From Chrysaora quinquecirrha (taxonomy: Eukaryota; Cnidaria; Scyphozoa; Semaeostomeae; Pelagiidae): 64,000 nucleotides of DNA. Where the stretch lies: assembly GCA_014526335.1 (NCBI GenBank), contig JACTAT010000352.1, positions 338,092 through 402,091 on the forward strand. The letters run 5' to 3'. Of this stretch, positions 35,205-45,414 are shown piece by piece. A program made the position numbers and the translations under genes. A model generated the notes under the pieces. It saw only the letters and a list, made by a program, of their open reading frames with translations, was not told the origin of the DNA and searched no databases. Each line of letters opens with the position of its first letter. Positions within the stretch are counted from its first letter, which is position 1.

Positions 35205-35823
35205 TTGGTGTCAGGTGTGGGATAATTTTAAAGATGCTGGAAACAGATCTCGAACCTAATTTCAGAGCATAAAATGGAGCAGAGCCGAGGTGACGAGAAA
35301 ATAATGCAAAGACGTGACTGAAAGATATTGAAGAACTTGGTAAAAATGATGAAGTAAATGGACACGTTCGAACACATGATTAAGCTCTGACATTTCTATT
35401 AACATGGTATTTTGCGATGTGATAGGCGACGTATGTCTTTTCTACAACAAAGGAGTAACGCACACCCTAAACAAGCATATATTTTGTTGATGCTGCAGAG
35501 AGCATGCATTTTGACCGATGAAGGCGACGAACACCTTATCTATGAGATTAACAGTTCGAACACCCTGAAAAATCAACCTAAATGCATTCGTGAGACAATG
35601 TTATCAAGCCAAGGGAACTCTTTGAACTATGTGTCTTTGAACTATGTGTCTTCGAACTGAGTTGAACAGAGAACATTGCAGTTGTTTTAATACGAAATTT
35701 TGTCGCATCGTTAAGAAGGTAATTTATTCAGTACGGCGATTAGATCATTGTTAATCGGCTACGTAAGTGTATGTAGATTATCTAAGAATCGAGGACGATT
35801 CCTTTTGTTAGGAATGGGAGGTA
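35205..35823 (+). mobile_element. LTR retrotransposon internal region, non-coding
   Basis: A primer-binding site tggtgtcaggtgtgggat at 35206-35223 is complementary to the 3' end of a tRNA-Leu (family knowledge: tggtgtcag-agtgggat type, one mismatch). A polypurine tract aggaatgggaggt precedes the second LTR. Only about 620 bp with no gag or pol, so the element is nonautonomous or deleted. The open frame at 35412-35660 has no recognisable domain. Confidence 0.85.
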
Positions 35824-36583
35824 TGTAATACTGGTAAATTAAATGCATAAGATTTCGTTCGCAATTCTAACTAGAATTAGGCAAGTTGGGTTATTGTTTG
35901 GTTTAATTGCTATTTGGAGCAAGTGTCTTGTGAAAGCATTTGCATCCTAGTTGTATTTTGAGTTCAAGTATGGAACGGCAGTAGTGTCTGCGGTAATAAG
36001 GACTATCAGTGCTTGTGAAAGGCTGAGTAGTGCCTGTTTGTTTGTTGTTTGTTATAGTTGAGCCGACAGTATCAATTTAGCCTTAGAAATCATTATTGTG
36101 CATTAGATGAAGCGATGTATGCTCATTAACTAATCAAGTTTTGGAATAAACAAGTTGTTTCGAGTTAAGGTTGCCAAGTTTAATTAAGCCATGGTGATTA
36201 AGGACGTTGATTATATTCATGTCCATTAGCTTTTGGATTAAGACCAAAATGTTACCAGGAGTAATTAGAGGGGAAGAATCTTTGTATCGGATTATAATTA
36301 TTGCAAACTGACCAATCATGTTCATATTTAAAGTATGAGTAAGACCCTATTGTTCATTGTATTTATAAGCAAGATGCTTTAGATTAGAGAGGGAGAGTTA
36401 CGGTTCAATGGCAGGGACTGGTTAAGTCACCTCGCCGAACCACATGTACTATATCGATATGTACGTGAATGTATTCGAGTTGTCATCTTTGTCTGGTGAT
36501 CCTCTCTCTGTGCGCGTCTATGTGATGTGGACATGAATGGCTTTCGACGGACCGCTCGGCGCTGCAAAATAAAACCTTTTACA
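35824..36583 (+). mobile_element. LTR retrotransposon, 3' LTR
   Basis: 760 bp copy of 34454-35204 with a 3 bp insertion (gcgatgtatgctc) and a divergent stretch near 36520-36545. It ends exactly at ...CCTTTTACA and is followed at once by coding sequence of a CR1-like element. No target duplication: left flank aata, right flank gcat. Confidence 0.93.
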
Positions 36584-38512
36584 GCATGGATAAATCATAG
36601 TATTCTTAAAGCTCTGAAAAAGAAGCACAATGCGTATAAAAGATGGATGGTAACTAAGACAGGGAAGGACTATGAGAGGTATAAGCTCCAAAGTAATACT
36701 GCGAAAAAAGCTGTTCGTAATGGTATAAAAAACTATGAAAAAGGTATTGCAGCAACGATAAAAGTGAATAATAAAAAGTATTGGAGTTATGCAAACTCAA
36801 AAATGAAGTCTAAAACAAAAGTTCCTGATATAAAACTGGATGAAAACAATTATACCACTACGGAACAGGAAAAGGTTGATCTTCTAAATGATTTCTTCAG
36901 TTCTGTCTTCACAAAAGAAAATTTACATAACACCCCGAAGTTTCCAGCGATCCATAATGGACAATTCTTAAATGATATTGAAGTTAATGAAGAAATGGTT
37001 CTTGAGAACCTGAAATCACTGAATCCATCGAAATCTCCCGGACCTGATGGTATCCATCCGAGAATATTAAAGGAAACAGCAGAAGTTATTGCCTATCCAC
37101 TTTACCTTATATTTAAAAGTAGCCTTGATACAGGCATAGTTCCAAAAGCATGGAGAATAGCAAATGTTACTCCTGTCTACAAAAAAGGTAATAAGAACGC
37201 AAAAGAGAACTACAGACCTATCAGTCTAACTTCATTAGTCTGTCGAGTATTAGAAAGAATTATAAAATCAAATATTATGAACCACTTAGAACAGTACAGC
37301 CTGTTATCCTCTGACCAGTTCGGATTTCGAAGCAAACGATCTTGTGTTTCTCAACTCCTAGAATTCTTAGAAGAAGTGACTACTAGTCTTGATGATGAAG
37401 ATTCTGTTGATATAGTTTATTTCGATTTTTCAAAAGCATTTGATTCGGTACCCCATCAGCGTTTACTGCATAAAGTACGGTCTTATGGAATTAATGGAAA
37501 TGTTTTTAACTGGATTAAATCATTTTTAGAGAATCGAAAACAGCGTGTATTATTAAACGGATATAAATCAAAGTGGAGTAATGTATTGAGTGGAGTTCCA
37601 CAGGGCAGCGTGTTGGGACCCTTACTATTTCTTTTGTACGTTAATGATTTGCCAGATCATGTATATAACTGTGGTGTAAAGATGTTTGCAGACGATTTAA
37701 AACTTTATTCTTCGAGCATTAACAATGAAGCTAGAATTCAGTCTGATATATCAAATATCGACAAATGGTCTAACGACTGGCAGCTACCATTAAACGGTGA
37801 TAAATGTCATGTTCTTCAAATTGACGGTAAATACGAAAGACAAATTGACTACTATCTTCGAGATGAAGAGAAGGATACAGAAATTAAAATAAAAGAAGCA
37901 ACTGACGTTAAAGATCTTGGAGTATATATTGACAAAAATCTTAAATTTGATAAGCAAGTAGCTGAGAGTATAAAGAAAGCCAATGGTGTTTTGGGATCCA
38001 TTAAGAGAACATTTAAATTTATTGATAAAAATGTATTTCTGTCATTATACAAGAGCCTTGTTCGTCCTCTGCTGGAAAGTGCTGGAGCGATTTGGCATCC
38101 ATATCTTATCAAACATATTAAAGCAATAGAAGCTGTACAAAGAAGGGCAACAAAACTAGTGAGCTCCATTAAAAACCTTGCATATGGAGATCGTCTTCGA
38201 ATATTGAATTTGCCATCGTTAGAATACAGGCGGCAACGTGGTGATATGATTCTTACATTCAAAATTCTGAATGGTTATATAGACACAGACTCATCTTTGT
38301 TCTTCGAAGTAAGGCAGAACTTTACAAGGGGTCATAACTGGAAATTTTTTAAAAAGAGAAGCAGGTCAAATATCAGAAAGAATTTTTTCTCTCAAAGAGT
38401 GGTGAATGACTGGAATGCTCTTAACTGGAATACAGTAAATAGTTCATCAATAGAAGGATTCGAAAAATCGTACGATGATTACAAGTTTTACAGTAGATTT
38501 GAATTTAAGTAA
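36527..38512 (+). CDS. CR1/Jockey-type non-LTR reverse transcriptase, 5'-truncated, fused to LTR
   Basis: 661 codons. The first ~19 residues come from the 3' LTR; from AWINHSILKALKKKHNAYKR the sequence is retroelement-like. Reverse transcriptase motifs in order: PSKSPGPDGIHPRILKE (about residue 170), NYRPISLTSLVCRVLERI (about 230), DQFGFRSKRSC (about 265), YFDFSKAFDSVPH (about 300), SGVPQGSVLGPLLFLLYVND (about 360), catalytic FADD (about 388), then the thumb and a C-terminal QRRATKLV...LEYRRQRGD tail typical of CR1/Jockey-like elements. The upstream endonuclease domain is missing, so autonomous retrotransposition by target-primed insertion is unlikely. The RT frame is intact, suggesting recent insertion. 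The LTR could drive it, but that is inference. Confidence 0.92.
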   Translation: MDMNGFRRTARRCKIKPFTAWINHSILKALKKKHNAYKRWMVTKTGKDYERYKLQSNTAKKAVRNGIKNYEKGIAATIKVNNKKYWSYANSKMKSKTKVPDIKLDENNYTTTEQEKVDLLNDFFSSVFTKENLHNTPKFPAIHNGQFLNDIEVNEEMVLENLKSLNPSKSPGPDGIHPRILKETAEVIAYPLYLIFKSSLDTGIVPKAWRIANVTPVYKKGNKNAKENYRPISLTSLVCRVLERIIKSNIMNHLEQYSLLSSDQFGFRSKRSCVSQLLEFLEEVTTSLDDEDSVDIVYFDFSKAFDSVPHQRLLHKVRSYGINGNVFNWIKSFLENRKQRVLLNGYKSKWSNVLSGVPQGSVLGPLLFLLYVNDLPDHVYNCGVKMFADDLKLYSSSINNEARIQSDISNIDKWSNDWQLPLNGDKCHVLQIDGKYERQIDYYLRDEEKDTEIKIKEATDVKDLGVYIDKNLKFDKQVAESIKKANGVLGSIKRTFKFIDKNVFLSLYKSLVRPLLESAGAIWHPYLIKHIKAIEAVQRRATKLVSSIKNLAYGDRLRILNLPSLEYRRQRGDMILTFKILNGYIDTDSSLFFEVRQNFTRGHNWKFFKKRSRSNIRKNFFSQRVVNDWNALNWNTVNSSSIEGFEKSYDDYKFYSRFEFK

Positions 38513-38582
38513 ATTTTAGTCACCCAGGGTTGTATAGGCCACATGGCCTTCGCTCCCTTATCTCCTTATATTATTATATTAC
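38513..38582 (+). mobile_element. 3' UTR and tail of the CR1-like element
   Basis: Contains the small hairpin taggccacatggcctt and a ttatattattatatta microsatellite-like tail, as expected for CR1/L2-type 3' ends. It abuts the DUF4430 copy 2 exon at the gagctc of the EGVSS codons. Confidence 0.7.
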
Positions 38583-38813
38583 GAGCTCACTCCTTCATCT
38601 TCTTCTTCGCCATTGACATAAAAAATCCAAAACATGTTTTCATCTGGTATTTGTTCGATGCCATTTATGCATGTAATAAAATCTCCAAACTTGCCTGTTT
38701 CTCCAAATTTGAATTTGTAAGCTTTATCATCCTCTGATGCAGCAGTTAAGACGTCGAGTGCATTGGCATCAGAATTCACATCCACTTTAACAGTTTGAAA
38801 TAGGACTAAACCT
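38583..38813 (-). pseudogene. DUF4430-like copy 2, exon truncated by retroelement
   Basis: Minus strand. Acceptor tctaaaatcag (ending at 38814) then GLVLFQTVKVDVNSDANALD, VLTAASEDDKAYKF, FITCINGIEQIPDENMFW and YVNGEEEDEGVSS, where the sequence runs into the CR1-like tail. The final strand (the NENDVI-F segment) and stop are missing and I find no remnant elsewhere. The N-terminal part (RGLVLFQTVKVDV) differs from copies 1, 3 and 4 and looks closer to the canonical transcobalamin C-terminal domain, so this is probably a distinct paralog. No first exon found. Confidence 0.75.
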
Positions 38814-38921
38814 CTGATTTTAGACATAGGCAGTCTTGGCGACCCCGTGTATTGTATCTCCATCCTGATTGCTGCTGTGCGCTTGTATCTGTTATGGCTG
38901 GCAAATTGGAGTATACAGATA

Positions 38922-39811
38922 CCACCCCATGTAATGTCTGTGCAGTACGGTGGGGGATGTGCAGTACGGTGGCGAATGTTCAGTACGGTGGGGGGATACC
39001 ATGATTGCCGTGGGGAGGCATCTTGCAGTACGGTGGGGGATGTTCAGTACGGTGGGGGATACCATGATTGCCGTGGCGGATGTTCAGTACGGTGGGGGAT
39101 ACCATGATGACTGTGGGGGATACCATGATTGCCGTGGGAGGCATCATGATTGCCGTGGCGGATATTCAGTACGGTGGGGGATACCATGATGACTGTGGAG
39201 GGATACCATGATTGCCGTGGGGAGGCATCTCGGAGTACGGTGGGGGATGTTCAGTACGGTGGGGGGATACCATGATTGCCGTGGCGGATATTCAGTACGG
39301 TGGGGGATACCATGATGCCTGTGGGGGATACCATGATAGCCGTGGGAGGCATCATGATTGCCGTGGCGGATATTCAGTACGGTGGGGGATACCATGATGA
39401 CTGTGGGGATACCATGATTGCCGTGGGAGGCATCTCGGAGTACGGTGGCGGATGTTCAGTACGGTGGGGATACCATGATTGCCGTGGCGGATATTCAGTA
39501 CGGTGGGGGATACCATGATGCCTGTGGGGGGATACCAAGATTGCCGTGGGGAGGCATCATGATTGCCGTGGCGGATATTCAGTACGGTGGGGGGATATCT
39601 CTGAGTACGGTGGGGATGTTCAGTACGGTGGGGTAAAATATGATCTAATCAACTAAGTCATGGTAAATCAGAGACGGGGCTAAATATTTCTGCTTCAACA
39701 ACAATCGTCGAGCCTCTTCAAGCGATATCTTAGCTTCTCAAAGCTCAACGGGATACAAATGGGATACAAGTACTTCGTTTCGCAAATTTTGGTTGATTTC
39801 AGTACTCAAAC
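38922..39811 (+). repeat. Foldback element 2, left arm
   Basis: 890 bp, inverted at 40444-41331. The outer 700 bp is a minisatellite of units such as 'gtacggtgggggatacc', 'atgattgccgtggcgga' and 'tattca'; the inner 170 bp is unique (gagcctcttcaagcgatatc). Open frames rich in YGGG are satellite by-products. Confidence 0.92.
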
Positions 39812-40443
39812 GTTCTTGTTTCATTTTTTTTATTACCAAATTGCTAAAGAGCTACTTTGCAGATTGACGAAAATATCAAAATTTAAAATTTCTTTTCCAT
39901 AGTTTGTTAGTGTTTCTTAATAGTAAACGGATCTCATGGAATAAAGGCGAATATGTGAAAGAGATGTTTTCACTGTTTAAAAGTACAGCATTTCATGCAC
40001 AATTTTGCTGTGGCAAATGCAATTTTAACGAGTATTTGCTGGCAAGCTTTTGAAAACTTTAAAACGAAACAAGATCGTGTACCTTGAGGCTTACGAAAGA
40101 CGTTGTTTGAAGTGTAACGTAACCTCTCAATTGTGGCTCCAATAACAATCACACAATTTGTCTTCTTTGAAGAGCTTTACATTGTGGGATGCGTTTATAA
40201 GTTGCAAATACTTGTAATATTCATCTTACCAGATTTCAACTAAATACTAAATGAAACCTCCTTCGAAAACAGAGACATTTTCATAAATGTTGATGTCGCT
40301 CGTTGCAAACTTTATCATTCAAGTTACAATGAATTGTCCAGAGTTTCAGCAATATTTTTGGGTTTTGAGTATCATTCTAATTGTGTAACAAATGGACCGC
40401 CAATTCAAGCAATACTTGCTCAATGCACCAAGTAAGGCTAGCA
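39812..40443. other. Foldback element 2, central spacer
   Basis: 632 bp AT-rich spacer between the arms, no coding sequence recognised. Confidence 0.8.
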
Positions 40444-41331
40444 GTTTGAGTATTGAAATCAACCAAAATTTGCGAAACGAAGTACTTGTATCCCATTTGT
40501 ATCCCGTTGAGCTTTGAGAAGCTAAGATATCGCTTGAAGAGGCTCGACGATTGTTGCTGAAGCAGAAATATTTAGCCCCCGTCTCTGATTTACCATGATT
40601 TAGTTGATTAGATAATATTTTACCCCCACAGTACTGAACATCCCCCACCGTACTCAAAGATATCCCCCCACCGTACTGAATATCCGCCACGGCAATCATG
40701 ATGCCTCCCCACGGCAATCTTGGCATCCCCCCACAGGCATCATGGTATCCCCCCACCGTACTGAATATCCGCCACGGCAATCATGGTATCCCCCCACCGT
40801 ACTGAACATCCCCAACCATACTCCGAGATGCCTCCCCACGGCAATCATGGTATCCCCACAGTCATCATGGTATCCCCACCGTACTGAATATCCGCCACGG
40901 CAATCATGATGCCTCCCACGGCTATCATGGTATCCCCACAGGCATCATGGTATCCCCCACCGTACTGAATATCCGCCACGGCAATCATGGTATCCCCCAC
41001 CGTACTGAACATCCCCACCGTACTCCGAGATGCCTCCCCACGGCAATCATGGTATCCCCACAGTCATCATGGTATCCCCCACCGTACTGAATATCCGCCA
41101 CGGCAATCATGATGCCTCCCACGGCAATCATGGTATCCCCACAGTCATCATGGTATCCCCCACCGTACTGAACATCCGCCACGGCAATCATGGTATCCCC
41201 ACCGTACTGAACATCCCCACCGTACTGCAAGATGCCTCCCCACGGCAATCATGGTATCCCCCCACCGTACTGAACATCCACCACCGTACTGCACATCCCC
41301 CACCGTACTGCACAGACATTACATGGGGTGG
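40444..41331 (-). repeat. Foldback element 2, right arm
   Basis: Reverse complement of the left arm with differences in minisatellite copy order. Outer ends ccaccccatgtaatgtctgt (38922) and acagacattacatggggtgg (ending 41331) match exactly. Confidence 0.92.
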
Positions 41332-41439
41332 ATACGATTACCTCCTGGTAAGGAAACCCTTTCTCTCGGCATTTGCTCGCAGTTAGCAACCCCCTAACTG
41401 TAATTGATACCTAACATGTCAACAGCTGTGGAAAGTGGA

Positions 41440-41632
41440 TGCTAATATTCGTCGGCAAGCCACGTGCTCAACGCTTTCCCGACATTTGCCGGACACTTTT
41501 ATTTGTTCTTGTGATTTGCAAAATTTCTTGCCCTTAATTACAATTGCCGATAAAATTCATCTCCTAACGATTTGCCGACAGATCCTTTTTCCAGGGGGGG
41601 TGACGCCCCCCCCCTCGCTACGGCCCTGACTC
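41440..41632. mobile_element. hAT-like element, one end
   Basis: Right end tcgctacggccctg (complement cagggccgtagcga) preceded by ttgccgacagatcctttttc, mirroring the composition of the element at 25918-26698. No left end found; possibly lost at the foldback boundary at 41331. Confidence 0.5.
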
Positions 41633-41964
41633 TCTTGATTGGACAAAGTTGAAGCATGATGTGAAGCATAATACATACTTAGGCACTGACCATGACGCTC
41701 GGTTATTTGTGAATTTTTGTGCTGGTGTGATACCAAGTATGTAGGTCGCACTTCCCAAAGATTAGGAGATAGGATCAAACAGCATGTTCCAACTGACATT
41801 TGTCAGCACAAATTAAGGGAGCAACTGACCCCGTAAGTCTAATCAACAAACCAGCCTTAAGCATAATGCTGCCATAGGACACATTTACTGGATCACCTAG
41901 CGTGCAGAAAATTACTTTCAAATAATTGGCAGAGCTACAATCTTGGACGAAATATTTGGAACAA

Positions 41965-42580
41965 GGCCCATTAGTGCCATTACCGTGTTCCGAGTTCCGT
42001 GTTCCGTGTTCCGACTTTTTCGACTACTTCCGAGTTCCGACTTTTCTGACTAGTTCCGAGTTCCGACTTGAGCACTTGCATCCAGGGGGTAACTAGGTAG
42101 ACCTTCTGCACCTTCCTTCTTTGTCTCCATATACAGTACTTTCAAATTATAGTAGCGTGGTTGCCCCCTGGAATTTTTTCATTTTCTGACGAGTTCGAGT
42201 TCCGACTTTTCGACTAGTTCCGACTTTTTCGACTACTTCCGAGTTCCGACTTTTTCGACTACTTCCGAGTTCCGACTTTTTCGACTACTTCCGAGTGTGC
42301 TTATGTTCGGGGGGGAGGCACTACAGGGCTCGCCGCACGTGACATCAGGAATCATCGTGACATCAAGACAAGATGGCGGCATCGCTATGTGCGTCGTCAT
42401 CCTCGTCGCAATCAAATGGCGAAGATGGGCCCCATCTGATGGGGCAGAGGAAGTTGAAGACGCTGCCCATGCCAAAGCGTGTAAGGTATGTACAAGTATA
42501 CAAAGTATAAATTTGTGAAGGATATGGAAAAGACGGCCGAAGTTATTAGGATGCCTTGAAAGGCCTTAGGCGAAGGTCTT
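41965..42580 (+). repeat. Foldback element 3, left arm
   Basis: About 615 bp from ggcccattagtgccattacc, inverted at 42868-43481. The outer half has repeats of 'gagttccgactttttcgact'. The inner half is GC-richer and contains an exon-like ORF (42373-42485). Confidence 0.92.
42373..42485 (+). CDS. First-exon-like ORF in left arm of foldback element 3
   Basis: ATG in a strong context (caagATGGCGGC), 37 codons starting MAASLCASSSSSQSNGEDGP and ending KLKTLPMPKRV plus AG, followed by a good donor gtatgt at 42486-42491. The upstream 70 bp is GC-rich with cacgtgacatcagg. This looks like a host gene's 5' UTR and first coding exon captured by the element, or the first exon of a gene the element carries. 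No downstream exon found. The right-arm copy (43074-42962) differs by a synonymous change. I do not recognise the protein. Confidence 0.4.
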
Positions 42581-42867
42581 GCATTTTGCCACAAGAATGG
42601 CAAAACTTGTTTGATCCCTGCAACATCACACCACAGTTGATACAGTACTGTCAATAAATCAGTAGAAGACAATTGATTAACAAAGCATTGCAAACTTACA
42701 GGGGAAGGGGATAAAAAGAAACATTGTACGGTGGCCATAACTGTAGGATGATGTAACGATGGTCATAGCAATACTACGTATAACTCACAGTAGTAAGGAA
42801 TATGATTTGTTTTACATAGATACTGCAATTACGTAAATTTCAAACTCCCTGCTAGACAGATTTTTGT
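42581..42867. other. Foldback element 3, spacer
   Basis: 287 bp between arms; no feature recognised. Confidence 0.8.
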
Positions 42868-43481
42868 AGGCCTTCGCCTAAGGCCTTTCAAGGCATCCTA
42901 ATAAATTTGGCCGTCTTTTCCATATCCTTCACAAATTTATACTTTGTATACTTGTACATACCTTACACGCTTTGGCATGGGCAGCGTCTTCAACTTCCTC
43001 TGCCCCATCAGATGGGGCCCATCTTCGCCATTCGATTGCGACGAGGATGACGACGCACATAGCGATGCCGCCATCTTGTCTTGATGTCACGATGATTCCT
43101 GATGTCACGTGCGGCGAGCCCTGTAGTGCCTCCCCCCCGAACATAAGCACACTCGGAAGTAGTCGAAAAAGTCGGAACTCGGAAGTAGTCGAAAAAGTCG
43201 GAACTCGGAAGTAGTCGAAAAAGTCGGAACTAGTCGAAAAGTCGGAACTCGGAACTCGTCAGAAAATGAAAAATTCCAGGGGCAACCACGCTACTATAAT
43301 TTGAAAGTACTGTATATGGAGACAATGAAGGAAGGTGCAGAAGGTCTATCTAGTTACCCCCTGGATGCAAGTGCTCAAGTCGGAACTCGGAACTAGTCAG
43401 AAAAGTCGGAACTCGGAAGTAGTCGAAAAAGTCGGAACACGGAACACGGAACTCGGAACACGGTAATGGCACTAATGGGCC
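42868..43481 (-). repeat. Foldback element 3, right arm
   Basis: Reverse complement of 41965-42580, ending ggtaatggcactaatgggcc. Confidence 0.92.
42962..43074 (-). CDS. First-exon-like ORF in right arm of foldback element 3
   Basis: Mirror copy of 42373-42485 on the minus strand: ATG at 43074-43072, 37 codons plus two bases and a gtatg donor at 42961-42957. The one difference I checked (TCA to TCG) is synonymous. The two copies point toward each other. Confidence 0.35.
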
Positions 43482-44039
43482 ACCGTAAATATGGCCTATT
43501 CCATTGATTTTCTACTTCCATAACTCCAATTCTTCCCCCCTTTTACTCCCAAAACAATGTTGATTGTAGAGCAAGACAACTTTCACACAAAGCAACATTG
43601 TAAGGGGGGAGAAGGGAGAATCAATTGATAATAGCAGACTATTTCGGCCGTTCCAATATATTTTGTCCAAGATTGTAGATCCTTGTTTCATCTAAGCATT
43701 TTCACTTGGACCCTTCAATAAATTCTTATTGGTCATCCGCTGTTTCCTGTGAGCTGATTATTGTTCAAAATCAGACTACCATACCAGTCTACCTTCACTT
43801 TTCTGATTGGTGCATGTCGATCTGCATCTGCGTAAAAATTCCACCTCAGTCAATTGTTTCCGTCTGTTTCTAACATTTATATTCTGACGTTTATATGCCT
43901 GACAATGTTTCCGCTGTTAATCGCAATTTTACAGTAAACATAAGCAAACTGGAAAAAAGTAATGATAATAAAAAAAGTTGGGGAGAATACAAACATGAAA
44001 CATTTTACATAATGAGTGTTTTGTCAGGTTTTCATAATT
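43482..44039. other. No gene seen
   Basis: Unique-looking sequence between foldback element 3 and DUF4430 copy 3; no recognised feature. Confidence 0.5.
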
Positions 44040-44440
44040 TTATTGTTCTGACTTTTCTTCCTTGCAGACTTTTTCAAACTTCATTGTGATGACGTCATTT
44101 CTATCCAGAGCAATTGAGTCCAATTGTTCATCTACCTGTTTACCATTAATGTACAGGATCCAAAACATGTTTTCTTCTGGTATTTCTTCAATGCCATTAA
44201 TACCTTTAATAAAAATGTCCGAAAACTTGCCTTTCCTGTGTTTGAATTTGTATGCTGAATCTTCTCCTGAAGCAGCAATTATGACATCCAGTGCGCTTGC
44301 GTGAGAATTCACATACACTCTGCGTCGAAGAGGATTCTGTTTTTTGATTGAGTCCATATTCAGCTCGATAAAAACAGGTTTCGTTGACGAATGATACATC
44401 TTCAAATTGGTTGTATCCATACCATCATGGCAGATTAGAT
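44040..44440 (-). CDS. DUF4430-like protein, copy 3, terminal exon
   Basis: Minus strand, acceptor tgtattttag (ending at 44441), stop at 44042-44040. It begins LICHDGMDTTNLKMYHSSTK and continues through RRRVYVNSHASALDVIIAAS, FIKGINGIEEIPEENMF, W-x-LYINGKQVDEQLDSIAL and RNDVITMKFEKVC. Same domain as copy 1 but with the EGV motif changed to EQLDS and a sequence divergent enough to be an older paralog. An extra 8 nt (atgatggt) before MDTT shifts the frame relative to copy 1, and the first exon at 45396 compensates. The predicted protein is 139 residues. Function unknown; a beta-domain that could bind a small ligand is family inference only. Confidence 0.78.
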
Positions 44441-44507
44441 CTAAAATACATTGAACAAATTTTACACTTCTTATTTTGTAGTTACTGTCAATAAAAATGA
44501 GTCGAAC

Positions 44508-44890
44508 ATCCGAAGGGGGGGGGGGGGTGCTTAGTATAATTTGGGTACGGGTATGTGCCACCCATATGGGTAGGTTTTTGGCCCTGAAATTCTCTAAACA
44601 TGGGTATGATTCTTCCCAAAACCCCATAAAAGTGGGCGGCAAATTGAAGAAAACTCAAAAATTTAACTCTATGTCAGTCAGAAAAGTGGTAAAATCGCGT
44701 CAAAGATGAAGCAATCATAAGGCCTAGAAAGTCTCATTATTCTCATATTCCGCTCATTTTTACTCATAAAAGAGAGTCTGTTTCTGTAAAAGTATATTTT
44801 GTAAGTGGGTGGGTTTCCGAAATTTGGCCGGCACACCCCCGTCCATTCATAGTCCATTCAAGTTATTCCCCCCCCCTAGGGTACCCCCCA
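44508..44890. mobile_element. MITE with poly-G/poly-C termini, inside copy 3 intron
   Basis: Left end gaaggggggggggggtgctt and right end ttattccccccccctagggt are inverted, with subterminal atgggtaggtttttgg / gtgggtgggtttccg mirroring. Related to 10499-10830. Confidence 0.65.
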
Positions 44891-45059
44891 GAAATCGAAC
44901 ACTCTTAGGTTGAATTTTTAAGAAATTTCAGAATGGCAATACATCAAATAAAACTATTTTATCAAAATTTGATGTACACGTTGAACAGAGAAACGGACGA
45001 ACGCCAACAATGAAATATGCCTAGTCTATGTCCAAAGAAAATTTTCATAGGAGAAATTT

Positions 45060-45340
45060 CTCCCGATTCTGATCAGCCTGAGGGCCACCTGGTCTGGCTC
45101 GATCTCCTAATCAGGTCATCCGGGCTGGCTTGCCTCATATAAACAGGTTCAAAAATGATGCCTTAAACACCCGCCAGAGCTTCCTTCGTGCAGAAAATCC
45201 CAAAAACATAAATTTCCCCTTGGGGGCCTTTTTATGAGGCGAGCAAGCACGATTATAATTTGGTGTCAAACGTTCTGGCTTCAAGTGAAAACGAGACCAG
45301 CCCGTTCTGCATTTTCTCGTGTAAACAGGTTGCCAATATC
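45060..45340. repeat. Possible MITE remnant
   Basis: Two similar segments with inverted flavour (cctcatataaacagg, tttatgaggcgagcaagcac, tcgtgtaaacagg) suggest a decayed element; ends not resolved. Confidence 0.3.
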
Positions 45341-45395
45341 AATTATCAAAATAAAAGTAACATTGTTCATTAAATAAAAGATTCAAAACCTTTAC

Positions 45396-45414
45396 CGTAT
45401 TCCCTGTTATCCAT
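45396..45414 (-). CDS. DUF4430-like protein, copy 3, first coding exon
   Basis: Minus strand ATG at 45414-45412, MDNREY plus one base, donor gtaaagg. Joined to the acceptor at 44441 it reads MDNREYDLICHDGMDTTN in frame, across an intron of 955 bp. It aligns with the copy 1 exon (tcatgg-t-acaggaaacacg versus tcatggataacagggaatac), and the intron side shares aaaagtaacattgttcatta. The ATG used by copy 1 is TGG here, so copy 3 uses the overlapping downstream ATG. Little upstream similarity to copies 1 and 4. Confidence 0.55.

Noticed and set aside
36527..38512. Complete, autonomous non-LTR element
   Set aside because: RT is intact, but the endonuclease and 5' region are missing and the first residues come from an LTR.
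38847..41386. YGGG-rich and HGIP-rich ORFs on both strands
   Set aside because: Minisatellite units in the foldback arms.
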